64,000 nucleotides of DNA, taken from assembly GCA_039621445.1 (NCBI GenBank), contig CP154956.1, forward strand, positions 40,388,553 through 40,452,552. The letters are read 5' to 3'. The notes under the pieces were generated by a model. The model did not search any database, had not been told where the DNA came from, and was given only the letters and a program-made list of their open reading frames with translations. The position numbers and the translations under genes are program-made. The stretch is from Euglena gracilis. Its lineage: Eukaryota > Euglenida > Euglenophyceae > Euglenales. Positions 24,779 to 38,710 of the stretch are shown one piece after another (the stretch's first letter is position 1; each line of letters opens with the position of its first letter).

Positions 24779-25689
24779 CTATGGAGGGGAGGGGGTTGGC
24801 GAAATAAATTCACCCGGTGTGTGGAAAAAACACACGGGGTGGGGGTCGTTGGGGAGGAGAATTGAGGTTTCTGTGCACAGGTGGGTTCGCCTTTCGACGC
24901 CGGCAATTTTATGCCGTATCAGAATGCCATGGGTAGGGCCCTCCGACGCCCTGGCCAAAAGGGCGGATGCCTGGTTCAGGTGGGGGGGGGGACACCTGCA
25001 AACCCACAGAAAATGACTGATTTTAAGCACGGTACAATGCATCGGGCCAAGCATTTTGTCCAAAAGCGGCCGAAACGGCCGCATTGCCAAAAATGCTGAA
25101 GGATTCAGGGGCATGGCACCGGGGATAATAATTTGATCGGCATCCACCCCAGGGCAGTTGGGGGGGAGTCCCAATGGTCAAGGGGGGGGGCCGGACTGGT
25201 CCACACCTTCTATCTTCCCAATCCCTTGGAAGGGCAATGGACCCAACTTTCCAGGATTGGGGTCCCCCCCCGCACCTTGGATTCTGGCTGGGGACAATTC
25301 TTCGGTGGGCCAACGGAAAATGCATGCAAAATGGGGTGGGGTCAAAAGAAAATGATGGGTGGGTAGTTGGGACACAATGGGACACAATCTCCTAGTTCCC
25401 ACACCCTAAGAAATTGGCCAAACCCCCCTGAGGGGGACAAAAACAATCCCTTGCTTGGAGCTGGGGCATGGTGGCAGCACACCGGAGGGGTGTGACTGGC
25501 AGAGCGGCGGGGCAGGAGGTGGGGGATTGCCTGCCGCTGATGGAGCACGCAGCCCCGCAGCCGCGGTAGAAACGACATCCGGGGGCTGGCTGGAGAGAGG
25601 CACGGGTGTTCTGCAGCGCTTTTATGCCGAAACGCACAATACCATGGGTAGATACGTATTTCGGTATTTATCTATGTTATGACCCATCC

Positions 25690-26107
25690 TTCACTTACCC
25701 CCCCCCCCCAATTAGAAGCCCCTGGGGCTGCTATTTGGTCAGTCGTGGAAAACCCGAGGGGGGGGGGCTTCTAATTGGGTACCCTTGTGTGCGGCCCAAA
25801 AAAACCTTCGGCGCTTTGCGCCGGGTGCTAAAATTCAGGCCTTTTGGAATTCTGTTGGGGTGGAAATAACTCTTTTTTTATGTGTATGTTCTCTGAGCCA
25901 TGCCAAAGTTCCTCGAAGATGTCACACATTTTTACGCCCCAAAGAATCCGATCCACCTTGCATCAATTTACCAGCGCCTTGAATATGTACGGCTGCCTGG
26001 GGGGGGGGGGGGCTGCTATTTCGATTTTTAGCGGGAAACCCGAGGGGGGGCTTCTATTTGGGGGGTTGTTATTTGGGGGGGGGTTAATTGGGGAGGGGGT
26101 TTAATGA
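25690..26107. mobile_element. AATTAGAAGCCCC-family element, copy 2
   Basis: Same termini and interior landmarks as 13760-14187, including CGGCGCTTTGCGCCGG and a second CTTCTAATTGGG. It lies in the region between MsrB and fibrillin. Confidence 0.8.
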
Positions 26108-26270
26108 CCCAGATTCAATTTGCACGTACTTAATGTGTCGACACACCGCTTTTTTAAAAACTCACCGCCCCTTGAGTGTTGGTGGGTCAACGCCAACCAA
26201 CTCGCACACTGCTGGCATGACTGCTGGCATGGCGCATGACCACATTGGCCCATTATACAAAGATGCACAC

Positions 26271-26762
26271 CAGGGGTTTTCTTAAGGACCCCGGGGGGGG
26301 GCGGCCTTGGGCTGGCAAAAAGGGTGCTGGATGGAAACAAGCTGCTGGCTGGGCCGCCCCCCCCCCCGGGGGGGGGGGGGGGGGGGGGGGGGGGTCGGGG
26401 GGGGGGGGGGGCTGGGCTGGGCTGGGCTGGGTCGATGAAAAACAAAATTTTCTAAGACATTTTTGCCTTCTCGACATTTTGATGGATGGAGCTAGATCAA
26501 GGCTGGGGGGCTGTGATGGAGGAAGTTGTGATGAGGGGAAAAAATGCAGGGATAGGTGAGCTGGGCAGCCCAGTTGGTTGGCTAGCCTGCGGCCGGCTGG
26601 CCCGGCCTTCGGCCAGCTGGCCCGGCCTCCGGCTGGGCTTGACCCAACTTTATTTCACTCGAGCCCCTGGGGGGGGGGGGCTCCCAGCCCGAATTTGGGC
26701 TGCTGGCTGTCTGGGCCCCCCCCCCCTGGGGGAGGGGGGCCCCCGGCTCAAGAAAACCCCTG
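26271..26762. mobile_element. MITE-like element, CAGGGGTTTTCTT termini
   Basis: Left CAGGGGTTTTCTTAAGG, right CTCAAGAAAACCCCTG. Flanks atgcacac (26263-26270) and gtgcacac (26763-26770) match at 7 of 8. The interior has long G and C tracts and repeats of ggctg. Confidence 0.88.
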
Positions 26763-27432
26763 GTGCACACACATCTGCAAATACACATGCACACATACAC
26801 GCGTGCGGGCATGCGATTGAGGTCTCCCTCTCATGTAGCCTCTATCCACTTCCTTGCAAATAACCAATTGATGACTTCTGTACAGAAATGGGACAGCATA
26901 CTGGGGGACAGAAAGCAAACAATAAACTTCACCACAGAGACAACAACAACTGTTTGAAATCAACAAGGAGCATTAGGCACAATTACTTCGAACTGCTGGC
27001 AGGCTGCCGGGTCTCCTGACTGCCAGCGTGCCCAGCTCTGTCACATCACAGGAACAAGGGGGAAAAAAGGTGACAAGGCAGGAAGGGGCTTGTGGGCAGG
27101 GGGGAACGTTCAAGTGGGAAAACTAGAACCACCAACCGCTGAAAATCGGAAGACGTCGGTTTGGAACCACGAAACGACTCAGGAATCACCAAACCAGACA
27201 CTTCGTTTTTTTTCGGTCTCAAATTACACAGCACAAGGACAGGTGCGTTCATTTTTGCTATTTGTGTTTCTTCTCAGATTTCAGGGCAACCATCAAAAAA
27301 AAAAGAGGGAGCTTCACAGCGAGACACGAACAACGGGGAATATATGGCCCCAGAGGCGTCTCACAGAACGCGAGGCAAGTCTGCTGGGGGAGACGGACAC
27401 AACGAATGGGCCGGCCACGGCAAACAGCGGGG

Positions 27433-28052
27433 CCCGAGGTTTTCTTAGGACTCGGGGTGGGGAGGTTCAGACCCACCCACCCACTCCCTCGGATGGCAGG
27501 GATGTGTGGGAAACCTTGAGGGGGGGGTTCGGACCTCCTCCCAACGGGGGGGGGGGGGCGGGTTAGACCCCCCTCCTACCTCGGAACTGAAGGGGGCCGT
27601 CGGTTCTGTGGATGGTCAAAAGGCCGGAAACCGGGCGAAATTTCTTGAAAAAATACCTATTTCTTCTTTGAAAATTAATCCCCAAAAAAGATAATTTTTC
27701 TAATTTCTTGAGCATTTCTTCCATGTGGAAAACACCAAGAATCCTAAAATGGGCAATGTGCTTAAAACGAGGAAAAAAGTGATTATTTTGCAAATTTCAG
27801 CACAGAGCGCTGGATAAAAATTTTCGCTATTTTTGGAACCTGCCAAGGGGGTGGGGTCTGAACACTTACCCCCTAGGGGGGGGGGGTCGGGATTCCCCAC
27901 CAACCTGAAGAGCTGGGAAGGGCCAGGGAAGGGCTTGGGGGGGGGATCCATTTTTGGGGGTCAACTTTAGGATCCAAAAAATTTTTCGGCCCGACCCCCA
28001 CCACCGGGGGGGGGGGTCCCCGGGTCACCAAACCTTAAAAAAGAAAACTCTG
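27433..28052. mobile_element. Putative MITE-like element, 620 bp
   Basis: Left CCCGAGGTTTTCTTAGG, right AAGAAAACTCTG. Flanks cagcgggg and cagcggac match at 6 of 8. It shares AAATTTTTCGGC and G/C tracts with the CAGAGG-T-tract family. It lies just 3' of the fibrillin stop codon. Confidence 0.6.
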
Positions 28053-28086
28053 CAGCGGACACAGGTGGACAATGGAGGTGTTTTGC

Positions 28087-29799
<1,713 letters not shown>

Positions 29800-30624
29800 T
29801 GCGACTCGTCCGTATCACTTTTTTTCATTCTAACTTCTGTCACACGGGGCTCAGTATCTTGGCACGTATCGTGGCACAGCAAATAATCAGCAGAACTTCG
29901 GACTGCCCTCCATCGCCCCCAAAGCAAAAGAAAAACACGGATTGCTGATTGCATTATTGTGGTTTGCGTTCCTAGGCAGAGGAACTTGGCCCAAAAGAAA
30001 TAATGCAATAAATAATTCCATTTCGACCCTTTTGGATTGACTGTGACCTCTTTGGGGGGTAACCAGTTTCTGAAGAAAACGAAAATTTTCCATCTGAAGA
30101 TAAACTGAACCAAGCAAACAATCCATCCTTGATGTCACGCCCAACGAATCCAAAAACATGGTGGACAAGGGACCCAATTAGCCACATAAAAAACCATCCA
30201 AGTGCCCCTCCCCAAATAACAAATATGTAGAAAACAATTGCAACTTTCAAAAGATGGGGACGCCATGAGTGGCAGGAAGCAAACTAACACATCGCACACC
30301 GTAGCTGGCAATTGGGTGCCGGACACTGTGGCCATTGCCACGTCCTGCAGAACACACAGCATGGAAGCACAGAACGGAAGCATGGCCTGGACTCCCAGGC
30401 GCCAAACGTCACCACAAGCACCTACCTCCCCCTCCCCAAGCCCAATGACTATGCCAAAGGTGCCATGTGCAATGAACGCCCTTTCCCAATGAACAGAGGG
30501 CGTCCAGACCGCCTGGATTGTCACCATGTGCCTTTTAGACACATCAGCGAAACCACCTGCCCAAAGAAGGTTCCCCGTCTGGACTGCCTTCATTGTCATT
30601 ACACCGGACGGGGAAGGTGTGCAC

Positions 30625-31043
30625 CTAGAGACCTATCCACTCCAGATCCAGGTGGCAAACCTGCTCCGGCAGCAGCGACACCGGCCGGTACGGCTGCATC
30701 CGCCGCACACGGGTCGGCAGGCCAGTGGCCCGCAGCGCCCGCTGGAAGGCCTCCAGGCTGCCCACCTCCTGCAGCACCGCCGCCAGCGCCCCGTCGGAGT
30801 CGATCGCTGCGTTCTCCAGCGGCACAACCAGGGCCGGCTGCAGCCGTTGGGCCGCCGCCACCGCCTCCGGTACGCCGTTGACCAGCGGGTAGCCCGGCCG
30901 CAGGCGTTGGCTGGGCCAGCCAAATGGATCCACTTGTGCGTGAGCATGTGTGTGTGCGCGCGCGCGTGCGTCTTCATTTTCTTCAGAGATCCCAACACAG
31001 TGCGCCAACACACATACACACATACACACAACACACAACACAC

Positions 31044-31086
<43 letters not shown>

Positions 31087-31097
31087 CACACACACAC

Positions 31098-31136
<39 letters not shown>

Positions 31137-31163
31137 CACACACACACACAACACACACACACA

Positions 31164-31219
<56 letters not shown>

Positions 31220-34200
31220 AACCACATTGCCACGGGGCCTGGCCACGACACGCTGGGCCATCACGGGGCAGATGAGGACGTCGCACGGGGGGGACAGAGC
31301 CGGGAAATTGCCGTGGGGCTCCGTGACGACCCGGAACTCCCCCGCCCTGTGTGGCATGGAAGACTGTGGCGGCGGAGAATGGGGTGCCTCTCCCACTGGG
31401 CAGGGCAGCGTCGCGTGTGCTCCAAGAGAAAGAGGGGCGGTGGAAGGGCAAGGGCCGGGGGACACCGGAAGCAGTAGCCGTTCTGGGGCTCAGACCAAGG
31501 CGGGCCGACCAGGGAGCCCCGGAAGGCCTGGATCTCCACGTCCTTCACTGAAGCCAAACTTCCACCCGTCGGGGGGGGGGGGACAAGAACCAGGGATGCT
31601 GGTGCTGTTGCGGTTGGGGGGAGGGAAAACAAATCCAACCCTGTGGAAAAAGGGCAAAAAAAGGCAAAATGAAATTAAACAGCAACAAAAAAGAAAACTG
31701 CATAGCAAAACGTGGGGGCCAAAGACCTCCGTATTGTTCAAAACCAATGGTCAGCGAGGTGGCCCCTCCTGTCTTCCAAAAAGACACAAATATGAGATCA
31801 GAATTGGAGGTTGGTTGAAGCCTGTATGTCGTCGAAGCCCCTGGCCGGAGCACATGTACGTTCTTGAAGCCAAGTTCCCGGCACACCTCCGCAGCCTGCG
31901 GATCCACAGGAGACGGGTCAACGAAGGGGCTGCAGGTGGTTGGGTGGCACCAAAACTCTTTAAAATGGGTTTTAGTGCCCCTGAAGCAGGTGGATGGTGG
32001 GGAGGGGGGGAGCTCTTCAGAGCAGGCAGCATCAGTTAAATATGGGAAATCAAATCAGGCTTCTCACAGAGAACAAATGGAACATAGTTTTGATTGTCAA
32101 TTGGTGACACATTGCCTCCACCTATTTCTTACCCAATATGCCTGCGTTGACAGTTCCTGATCGCATTATTCAAAGCTCCAAAGGGTCCAGTGCTACTCAC
32201 CACAATGTGGGCCGCCTGAGGTTAATTTGGCTTCCAATCATACTTGAAGCTGGTGCACCACGGCACCGAATTTTGGTCGCGCGACAAGCAGCTGTTTCTT
32301 AAATGTGATGGGAGGCGCAATCGCAGTGCGGACTTTCAACGTTGTCGCGGCACATACGGCGGACAAAATAATATTTTGCCGCAGCACAGCTGGTTACGAA
32401 ATAAAACATTATTCGTCGGTGGTCGTGGTGCAAAGAAATAATTTCTCGGGTTGAACTGACTGCAAATATATATTTGCCATGTGGAAGAGGTCAGAAAAGG
32501 GAAAAAAGTGCTCTCACAAGACTGGCCTCCATTTTGCACAGCGTGCAGCAGAACACTGGCTGGGGCGGTGCTGTGAGGGCGGGGCCATGCAAGTGTGCAC
32601 AAACCATCACTCTGAGGTATTTTTTTTTAGGACCGGCGGGAGAGGGGTCCACCCCCACCCCCACCGCCATGGGTCCCCCCATCCCCGGGGGGGGCTGACT
32701 CAGGGGTTGCATTTTGGGGTGAAAAATTTTGGTGCTTTGCGCCGAAAGTAGAGCAATTCCCCATCTGGTCAACTGAGTATCCGTACACCTGAGATTTTTT
32801 GTGGGGCGTTCTCAACCCCAGCTCCAAAGCCTCTTCCGGCTTTTGGGCTGTGTTGATCGCAACATTTGGTGACCCAGAGCGGAAGGGAGGGTGGGTGGGT
32901 CTAAGGGTGGTCCGGCCCCCTTTGGGGGGGGGGGAGTCTGGCAGAATGGGCACTGTTGCCCAGAACTGGATCGTTCAGCCCCCAATGATTTTGGAAAGCA
33001 AATGCCCACCTTTGGGCCGGGAGAGGCCCCCGCCGCCCCGGGGAAGGGGAGGTGCCTGGGGGTTGGCCACGACCGGCGTGTCCTTCGGGATGCGGCGCAG
33101 GGTGGGCCGGTGGGCGTGGTCGGCCAGCCCCTGGGTCAGCACCACCGCGTCGAAGTGCTGCGGCACCTGAGGGCGGGGTTCGGTATATAAGCGGAGGTGG
33201 GGGGATGGTCCGGATCCCCCCCTCCGGTCCAGCAGGGGGGGGGGGCACCCCTCCACCTAAACAGTGGCGCGGTCCAGGTGACCGATCTTTGGCCCGTGCG
33301 CAGGGCCAGGAGGAAAATTTTGGACCCCCAAATGGCCAAAAGCGCTATTTTGGGCACGTTTGGGGTATAAATTTGTCAAAAATGCAAAAAGAATTTTCGG
33401 CGCATAATAAAGGAAGAGTTGACCTTTTGGGCGTCCCCCCCGGAACCCCCCGGACCCCCCTCCGGTCCAGGGGGGGGGGACCCCCCATCTAAACCCCGTA
33501 CGTCCCCCTCTGTCTGAGGGGGAGTACGTCCTAGGTGAAATGAAAGAAAAAAAAGAGAAAAATCTGCTGTCCCGGCACACTTGAATAAAAATCTATGGGA
33601 AAATGAGTAGAAAAAAACCTGGAAACATGTGGGCCGAAACAGTTCGACTTCGGGGAGTAATGATTTCTGGTATTATGTACTTTTTTTTTTACACAACACG
33701 TAATTACGTAATACGTAATATGTAAAATATGTAATACGCAGTACGTATTTCTGGTAGTGGTTCCTTCGACCATTTGGAAAATCAGCCAAACACAGTTTTT
33801 TTTTAAAAATCTACATTCTCGGACCTGTTCGAGCCCCAGACCGGCGTTAGCCCTGTGGCCAAAGGACGGTCCTTCAGGGGCATCCCCTCGAAAAAAAACT
33901 TTGGGGGACCAATGGCGAGATCATTGCTCCATCCACCAAGGTGCCATTTCCGCTGAATCCTGACCTTGGCCATCGGCCATCCCTTCAGCGCCCAAGGAAA
34001 GCTGTGTGTGCATGTGTCCACGCCCATGCGCGCATGTGCGCATCCACACGCGGGTGGGTGCACCGTGTGCACAAATGTGTTTTTTTGGGGGGGGGGGGTC
34101 AGGGTTCTTTCAACAGGACTGGGCACCTGCTCTGGCGTGAAAGGCAGCTGGGCCAGCCTTCGTTTCCGTCCTTCAAAGAGCCACGGCAAGAGCGTTACCT

Positions 34201-36614
34201 CCGTTCCACAGGAGCAAATGCCAAATGAGGCCTGATGACCAGCCTGCAACATTATGGTCCACGGAAATTTCGAGGGGATATGTGTTAAAATTCTAGTAAA
34301 ATATCGTTTTTCAGAGTCTTTCTGAATGCCTTTACGTTCGTTCTCATGCTTTCCCCAGGCTATCTTTTGTGATGTGGTTTCTGCTGCAAATGCAAAGCCC
34401 AGGGGTGTCACGGCTGAAGGTATTTGGGGTAAATTTTGTGGCCCAGCGCTTTGTGCTGTGCCGAAAATGGCCCACTTAGCCTCGTCATTGTTTAGATGGG
34501 GAGCGCCCCCCCCCCCCTGACTGGAGGGGTACACACCACCCACCTTCCTTTATCAAACCCTTATAGTCCTTGGCGAATATGTGAGATGGCAGATTGGGCA
34601 ATAAATCACCAGGTAAGTGGTGCCGTGGTGTTCTGAATATTTCCTCCCCACAAAATCTAGTCGAAAATTAAGGTTGAGTGACCCTGGCGCCGAAGGCGCC
34701 GGAAAATTTTTTTTGGGCCTAAAATGGCCTAAAATGACTGGAAAGTGGCCGTTTTTCTGAGTGGCCGACCCTGACTGGCTGGTTTTTTGAAAATGAGTGA
34801 CTGACTGGTTTTTAAAAAAGTGGAGTGACCCCCCCCCCCCCCGGGGGGGGTCGATAAAAAATTGTATGGGGGCAACCTAACAATAAACTTTTGCACTTCC
34901 TTCGGTCAGGAGCCCTTTCGGCTGCTGTTTTGATATTTGGCTAGTTTTTTGGGAGGACAGTTTTTCTGGTTGGGAGCTGTTATTGCCCGCCCCATCTTTT
35001 TGACATCTCTCTGCTGGAACTGCCATTTTTTATTTTTGTTTTGGTCGAACCTCCTGTGGGATGGTTCCCTCTTCAACAAATGGGCCTGCTGACTGAGCTG
35101 AGTTTTCTTTGCAAAGGACCCCCCCCCACACAGGGTTTCGATTTGAAACCGGGTCAAACCGGGGCTGGAATGAATTGGGTGAATTAGCTGGCCAAAAATC
35201 AGGATAGAAATTACGGTACAAAAAACTTATGGTGAACACCCAATTTTTTGACCACAATTTTTTGAACAAGCCACTTTTGCCCACTCCTGGCCGACCCCCC
35301 CGGGGGGGGGGTCCGGGCCAAAAACCAGTCAGTCACTCTGAAAAAACCAGTCACCCCACCATCCCCCCGGGGGGCTGAAGCAATTGCCTGTGCCCCCCCC
35401 CACCCACTGACAGACTGACCGTCCTCCGAGGTCCCTTCGTCCTGCTCGGAATGTGTAGGAATTTTGATAGTCTGTGAAGTAAGCGTTGTTTGTCAAATGA
35501 TTTTTACATACCTTCAAACCCAACCAATGAAAATTTCACCTGTGGAATTCCTTTCTATGCTGCTGTCAAAACCTTTGGAATAAATTTGGAGAAAAGAAAA
35601 TGCAGTGTCATCGAATTCTGTCCACAGCTGAAACTCATCAAATCAAAAAATCTTCCTTTCATTTCCCGTAAGAAAACCACATGCCCAGCAATTATTCAAA
35701 GTTTGATTTTCAGTCCAAGATTCAGGTATGGTAAACAATTTTTCGACATTTCTGGACCATTTTCATCTTTCAACACACAAAAAAAGAACATTAAAAACAT
35801 CAAAACCAGATCGCCCAATGGGCGTCTTGACGGGCTGGTGGTGTTGGGGGAGGAGGGCTGGGTAAGCGAGGCCCTGGGCACGGGGCATCCCCAAAGACGA
35901 GGGGTCCGACCAGCCGGAGGCAGGGGATGGCCCAGTCATTTCACAGGTGTTTGGAGGGGGCCACCGACCGAAAGGGGATGCGAACCACTGGAACAAACTT
36001 TTGTGAGCCCACCCCTCATGAAACCGACGCTGTGCCAACCCTGCTGTTGGGCAACAGCCGGGCTGGGGACTCGACCCCCCCCCCTTGGTTGCACTAAGGC
36101 TTCTTGTCTGCTTATGACCGGCGTTAACTTCGCTTCGGGCCCAGCTTGCTGCGTGGTGAGTGGCCAGGTACCCCTTACACCAGTGCTCTTCTGTTGCTCC
36201 GCCTGGCCGGGTGAGCAACTCTGGTGTAATTCCAGCGCTGTAGGGACATACAGTCACCTTGTGTGGTCGGTGTGACACACCCTGACCCCCCCCCCCCGAC
36301 CCACAACGGGACCGGCTTCGGGGCTGCCCCTGGCGAGGGGTCGATCAGCAGCCGGGTGGACCCCAGCTGGAGGGCGAAGGAGTTGGACTCCAGCGACGTG
36401 ACGGTGTACTGTGCCGCCCGGCCGGCCGCAGCGCCGTCGGCCTCTGTTGGGGGAGTGGGGCGGTGGAGGGCGAAAAGGTGAGGAGAGGGCTGTCGCAACA
36501 CACGGGGCAAAACAAACACACACAACAACGCAAAAAAAACAACAACCAGACACACACCCACACACCCACCTACACACCCACACACCCACACACCCACACA
36601 CACACACACACACC

Positions 36615-36659
<45 letters not shown>

Positions 36660-37008
36660 GCAAAAACAAATACACCTGGCGACACGTTGCATACCGAAAC
36701 ACACAATAGGACACAAAGCATGATCTATGCAATGTCATCTGTTGGCAGCTTCTGAGGTAATGGTGCCAGAAAGTTTCCAAATTGAGCTACACTGCCCCGT
36801 TGACAACGGCAGGTGAGCCATCCACAGCACTGGACTGCGGCAAACAGAGCGGCACTGCACAGAGGTGAGACAAACGATGCTCTTGACTGAACCTGTCCTG
36901 AACGACACCTGCCATGGCGCTGTCGGGGCTCTGGGCAAGGGCGGCCATCCGCATGCCGCTGCTGGCCCAGGCGGAGCGGGAACGGTGGTCTCTCATCTTG
37001 TTGGGCAT
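30625..37008 (-). CDS. MBL-fold (beta-lactamase superfamily) metallo-hydrolase-like protein
   Basis: Resembles the plant and cyanobacterial MBL-fold proteins of unknown substrate. Exons: 36909-37008 (start MPNKMRDH), 36336-36443 (SFALQLGSTRLLIDP), 34127-34203 (LLPWLFEGRKRRLAQL), 33062-33166 (VVLTQGLADHAHRPTL, the metal-ligand-like D-H-x-H), 31847-31901 (ELGFKNVHVL), 31466-31547 (GSLVGPPWSEPQNGY), ~31265-31318 (DVLICPV), 30625-~30910 (ending in TGA). Nonconventional introns 34204-36335 (2132 bp) and 31902-33061 restore LLIDPSEVTLLPW and VVANPQAAEV exactly. Others are GT-AG, such as 33167-34126. The intron between 31847 and 31547 has CAG at +4 but an AG acceptor. The last junction (~31265/30910) is uncertain, with a direct repeat GGCCCAGC at both ends. 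The start ATG is followed by a short Arg/Ser/Ala-rich leader that could be a targeting peptide. Confidence 0.83.
31005..31216. repeat. (CA)n microsatellite
   Basis: CA repeats interrupted by AACA, in a metallo-hydrolase intron. Confidence 0.98.
32500..32602. repeat. Dispersed repeat R3, copy 1
   Basis: CTGGCCTCCATTTTGCA, then GCTGGGGC and GGCGGGGCCAT, recurring at 56650-56740 and partly at 39200-39270. Confidence 0.65.
33545..33900. mobile_element. Degenerate copy of the CAGGGCGGTCC family
   Basis: Contains the family landmarks CTGTCCCGGCACAC, CGACTTCGGG, and a terminal AAGGACGGTCCTT, inside the metallo-hydrolase intron 33167-34126. Ends are worn and no duplication was found. Confidence 0.55.
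36126..36224. repeat. Dispersed ~100-bp repeat, copy 2
   Basis: Counterpart of 14196-14292, with only a few substitutions across GGTGAGTGGCCAGGTACC...CCGGGTGAGCAACTC. It lies near the 5' end of the nonconventional intron 34204-36335. Confidence 0.75.
36537..36660. repeat. (CA)n / CCCACA tract
   Basis: CA repeats with CCCACC interruptions, between the first two metallo-hydrolase exons. Confidence 0.97.
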
Positions 37009-37776
37009 CCCCCACACTGGGGCTATGGGCAGCGAAGGCATTGGCAAATGCATGCAGCAAACGGGAAAAAAATTTCGGGGGGATGTTTTCATTGTCCTCA
37101 GAATTTGCATCCACCTGTGCACGATGGAAAACGTCATGGCAAAAATCCTCCGGCAAACAGGAATGCACACATCTGCAAGTGTATGTGAACATACACATAT
37201 GCATCCATACATATGTATATATAAATAACATATGCGCACATATAACAAATGAATCCAACGAACAAAGACCATTGCCAACAATCCACACTGAGCTGGCCCG
37301 CTGGAAAAAGGTGCTGGGTGTATTCCTGCCTTCTCCCTGTTTCGGACTTCCCTGCGTTAGTTTAATTGAGTAAACGTGCAACAAATGGTTCAAGGACTTC
37401 GGGAGTCCGCTGTTGTGCTGCTGTTTTTCCCCCTTAGAGACGTTGTTGGACGTTGCTTTGTGGTGGTCAAATTGATAATTGTTGGTAATAATTATAATAT
37501 CCATTTTCCGATGTTTTTGTTGGCTTAACCAAACCTATTTTGACAAACAAAAGAAGAATATAAATGCGTTTTAGGGCCCAGAATTGCACACCTGATTTTA
37601 TGTGGTTTTTAGGCAGCTTTTTTCAAGGGTAAAACAAAATTATTATTAGCAAAAATTTTGGTGTCGCAGAAAGAGGAAAGAGGGTGGTTCGACAAACTGT
37701 GCTCCAATGATGTCATTGCTGGAGAATATTACATGATCTCTGGCTTTCTGGATTGAGAGGCAAAAAAGGTTCCAGG

Positions 37777-38208
37777 CAGGCTTTTGCTTAAGGACCCCCC
37801 CGGGGGGGGGGGGTACTGGCTAGCCAATCGGCTAGACACTGGAAAAAAAGGACTAGCTAGACCCCCTCCCCCTGGGGGGGGGGGGGGTCCGGGGGTCCCC
37901 CCAGCTGGAAAAAATTTTTTTCCTCCGGCGCTGTGCGCCGAGGTGGAAATGAGGCTTCCAATTTTTGGTAGGTTTTTGGCTGATTTTGTTCCAAAAATTC
38001 CCATACGGGCATTTTGGGCCATTTTTGGGGGTCCCAAAAAATTTTTCCGGCGCTTTGCGCCGGTCACTGGAAAAAAAAATTCCACTAGCTAGCCCTGCTA
38101 GCAGACCCGGGGGGGGGGTCTGCTAGAAATCCCACCAGCCAAATTTGGACTAGCTGCAGTCCAGCCCCCCCCGGGGGGGGGCACTGCAATCCCTTAAGGA
38201 AAAGCCTG
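37777..38208. mobile_element. MITE-like element, CAGGCTTTTGC family, perfect 8-bp TSD
   Basis: Left CAGGCTTTTGCTTAAGG, right CCTTAAGGAAAAGCCTG. GTTCCAGG is duplicated exactly at 37769-37776 and 38209-38216. It contains two CCGGCGC/GCGCCGG hairpins and shares interior sequence with 48858-49312. Confidence 0.92.
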
Positions 38209-38710
38209 GTTCCAGGTGCATTGGATGGATGCACTGTGGGCGTGAATTTGTGTTAATATCACAATGTAAAAAATTCTTTCAAAATGAAATTTCTGGAATT
38301 TGATACCAATGATCCTCTGACATCATTGATACAGATTTAATCAGTGCATGGAATTCTCACAGTTTCTTTCGAGGATATCCTTATTTTTTTCTGTCGAAAA
38401 TCCTGCTGATACCCAAAAGCAGGCCCACCCATGCACGCACATATGTTTGCATCCTCCCACACGCACCTCGATAAACATTGTGTTCTGGTGGAAGGTGATA
38501 CGGATTGCACAGCTGGGTTTGTTTTGTTGCAGGAGGCAGACCGGGCTTCTATTTAAGACCCCCCGGGGGGGGGCGTCCCCCACCCACCCAGCCCAGCCCG
38601 GGACCCCCCGGGGGGTCTGGCCCCAGACCCACCCACCCCCCGGAGGGTCTTCTGACTCAAAAGAAGCCCGAGGCAGACCCAACAGCCACACACGGGCGGC
38701 GGGGGCACAC

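Larger units (their letters stand above)
24779..28086. other. Region between MsrB and fibrillin, mostly mobile elements
   Basis: Holds a GC-rich possible 5' MsrB exon at ~25410-25600 and elements 25690-26107, 26271-26762 and 27433-28052. Nothing else coding was recognised. Confidence 0.5.

Noticed and set aside
32620-32790. Further T-tract element (AGGTATTTTTTTTTAGGACC...)
   Set aside because: Interior resembles the family, but the borders and duplication are not convincing.
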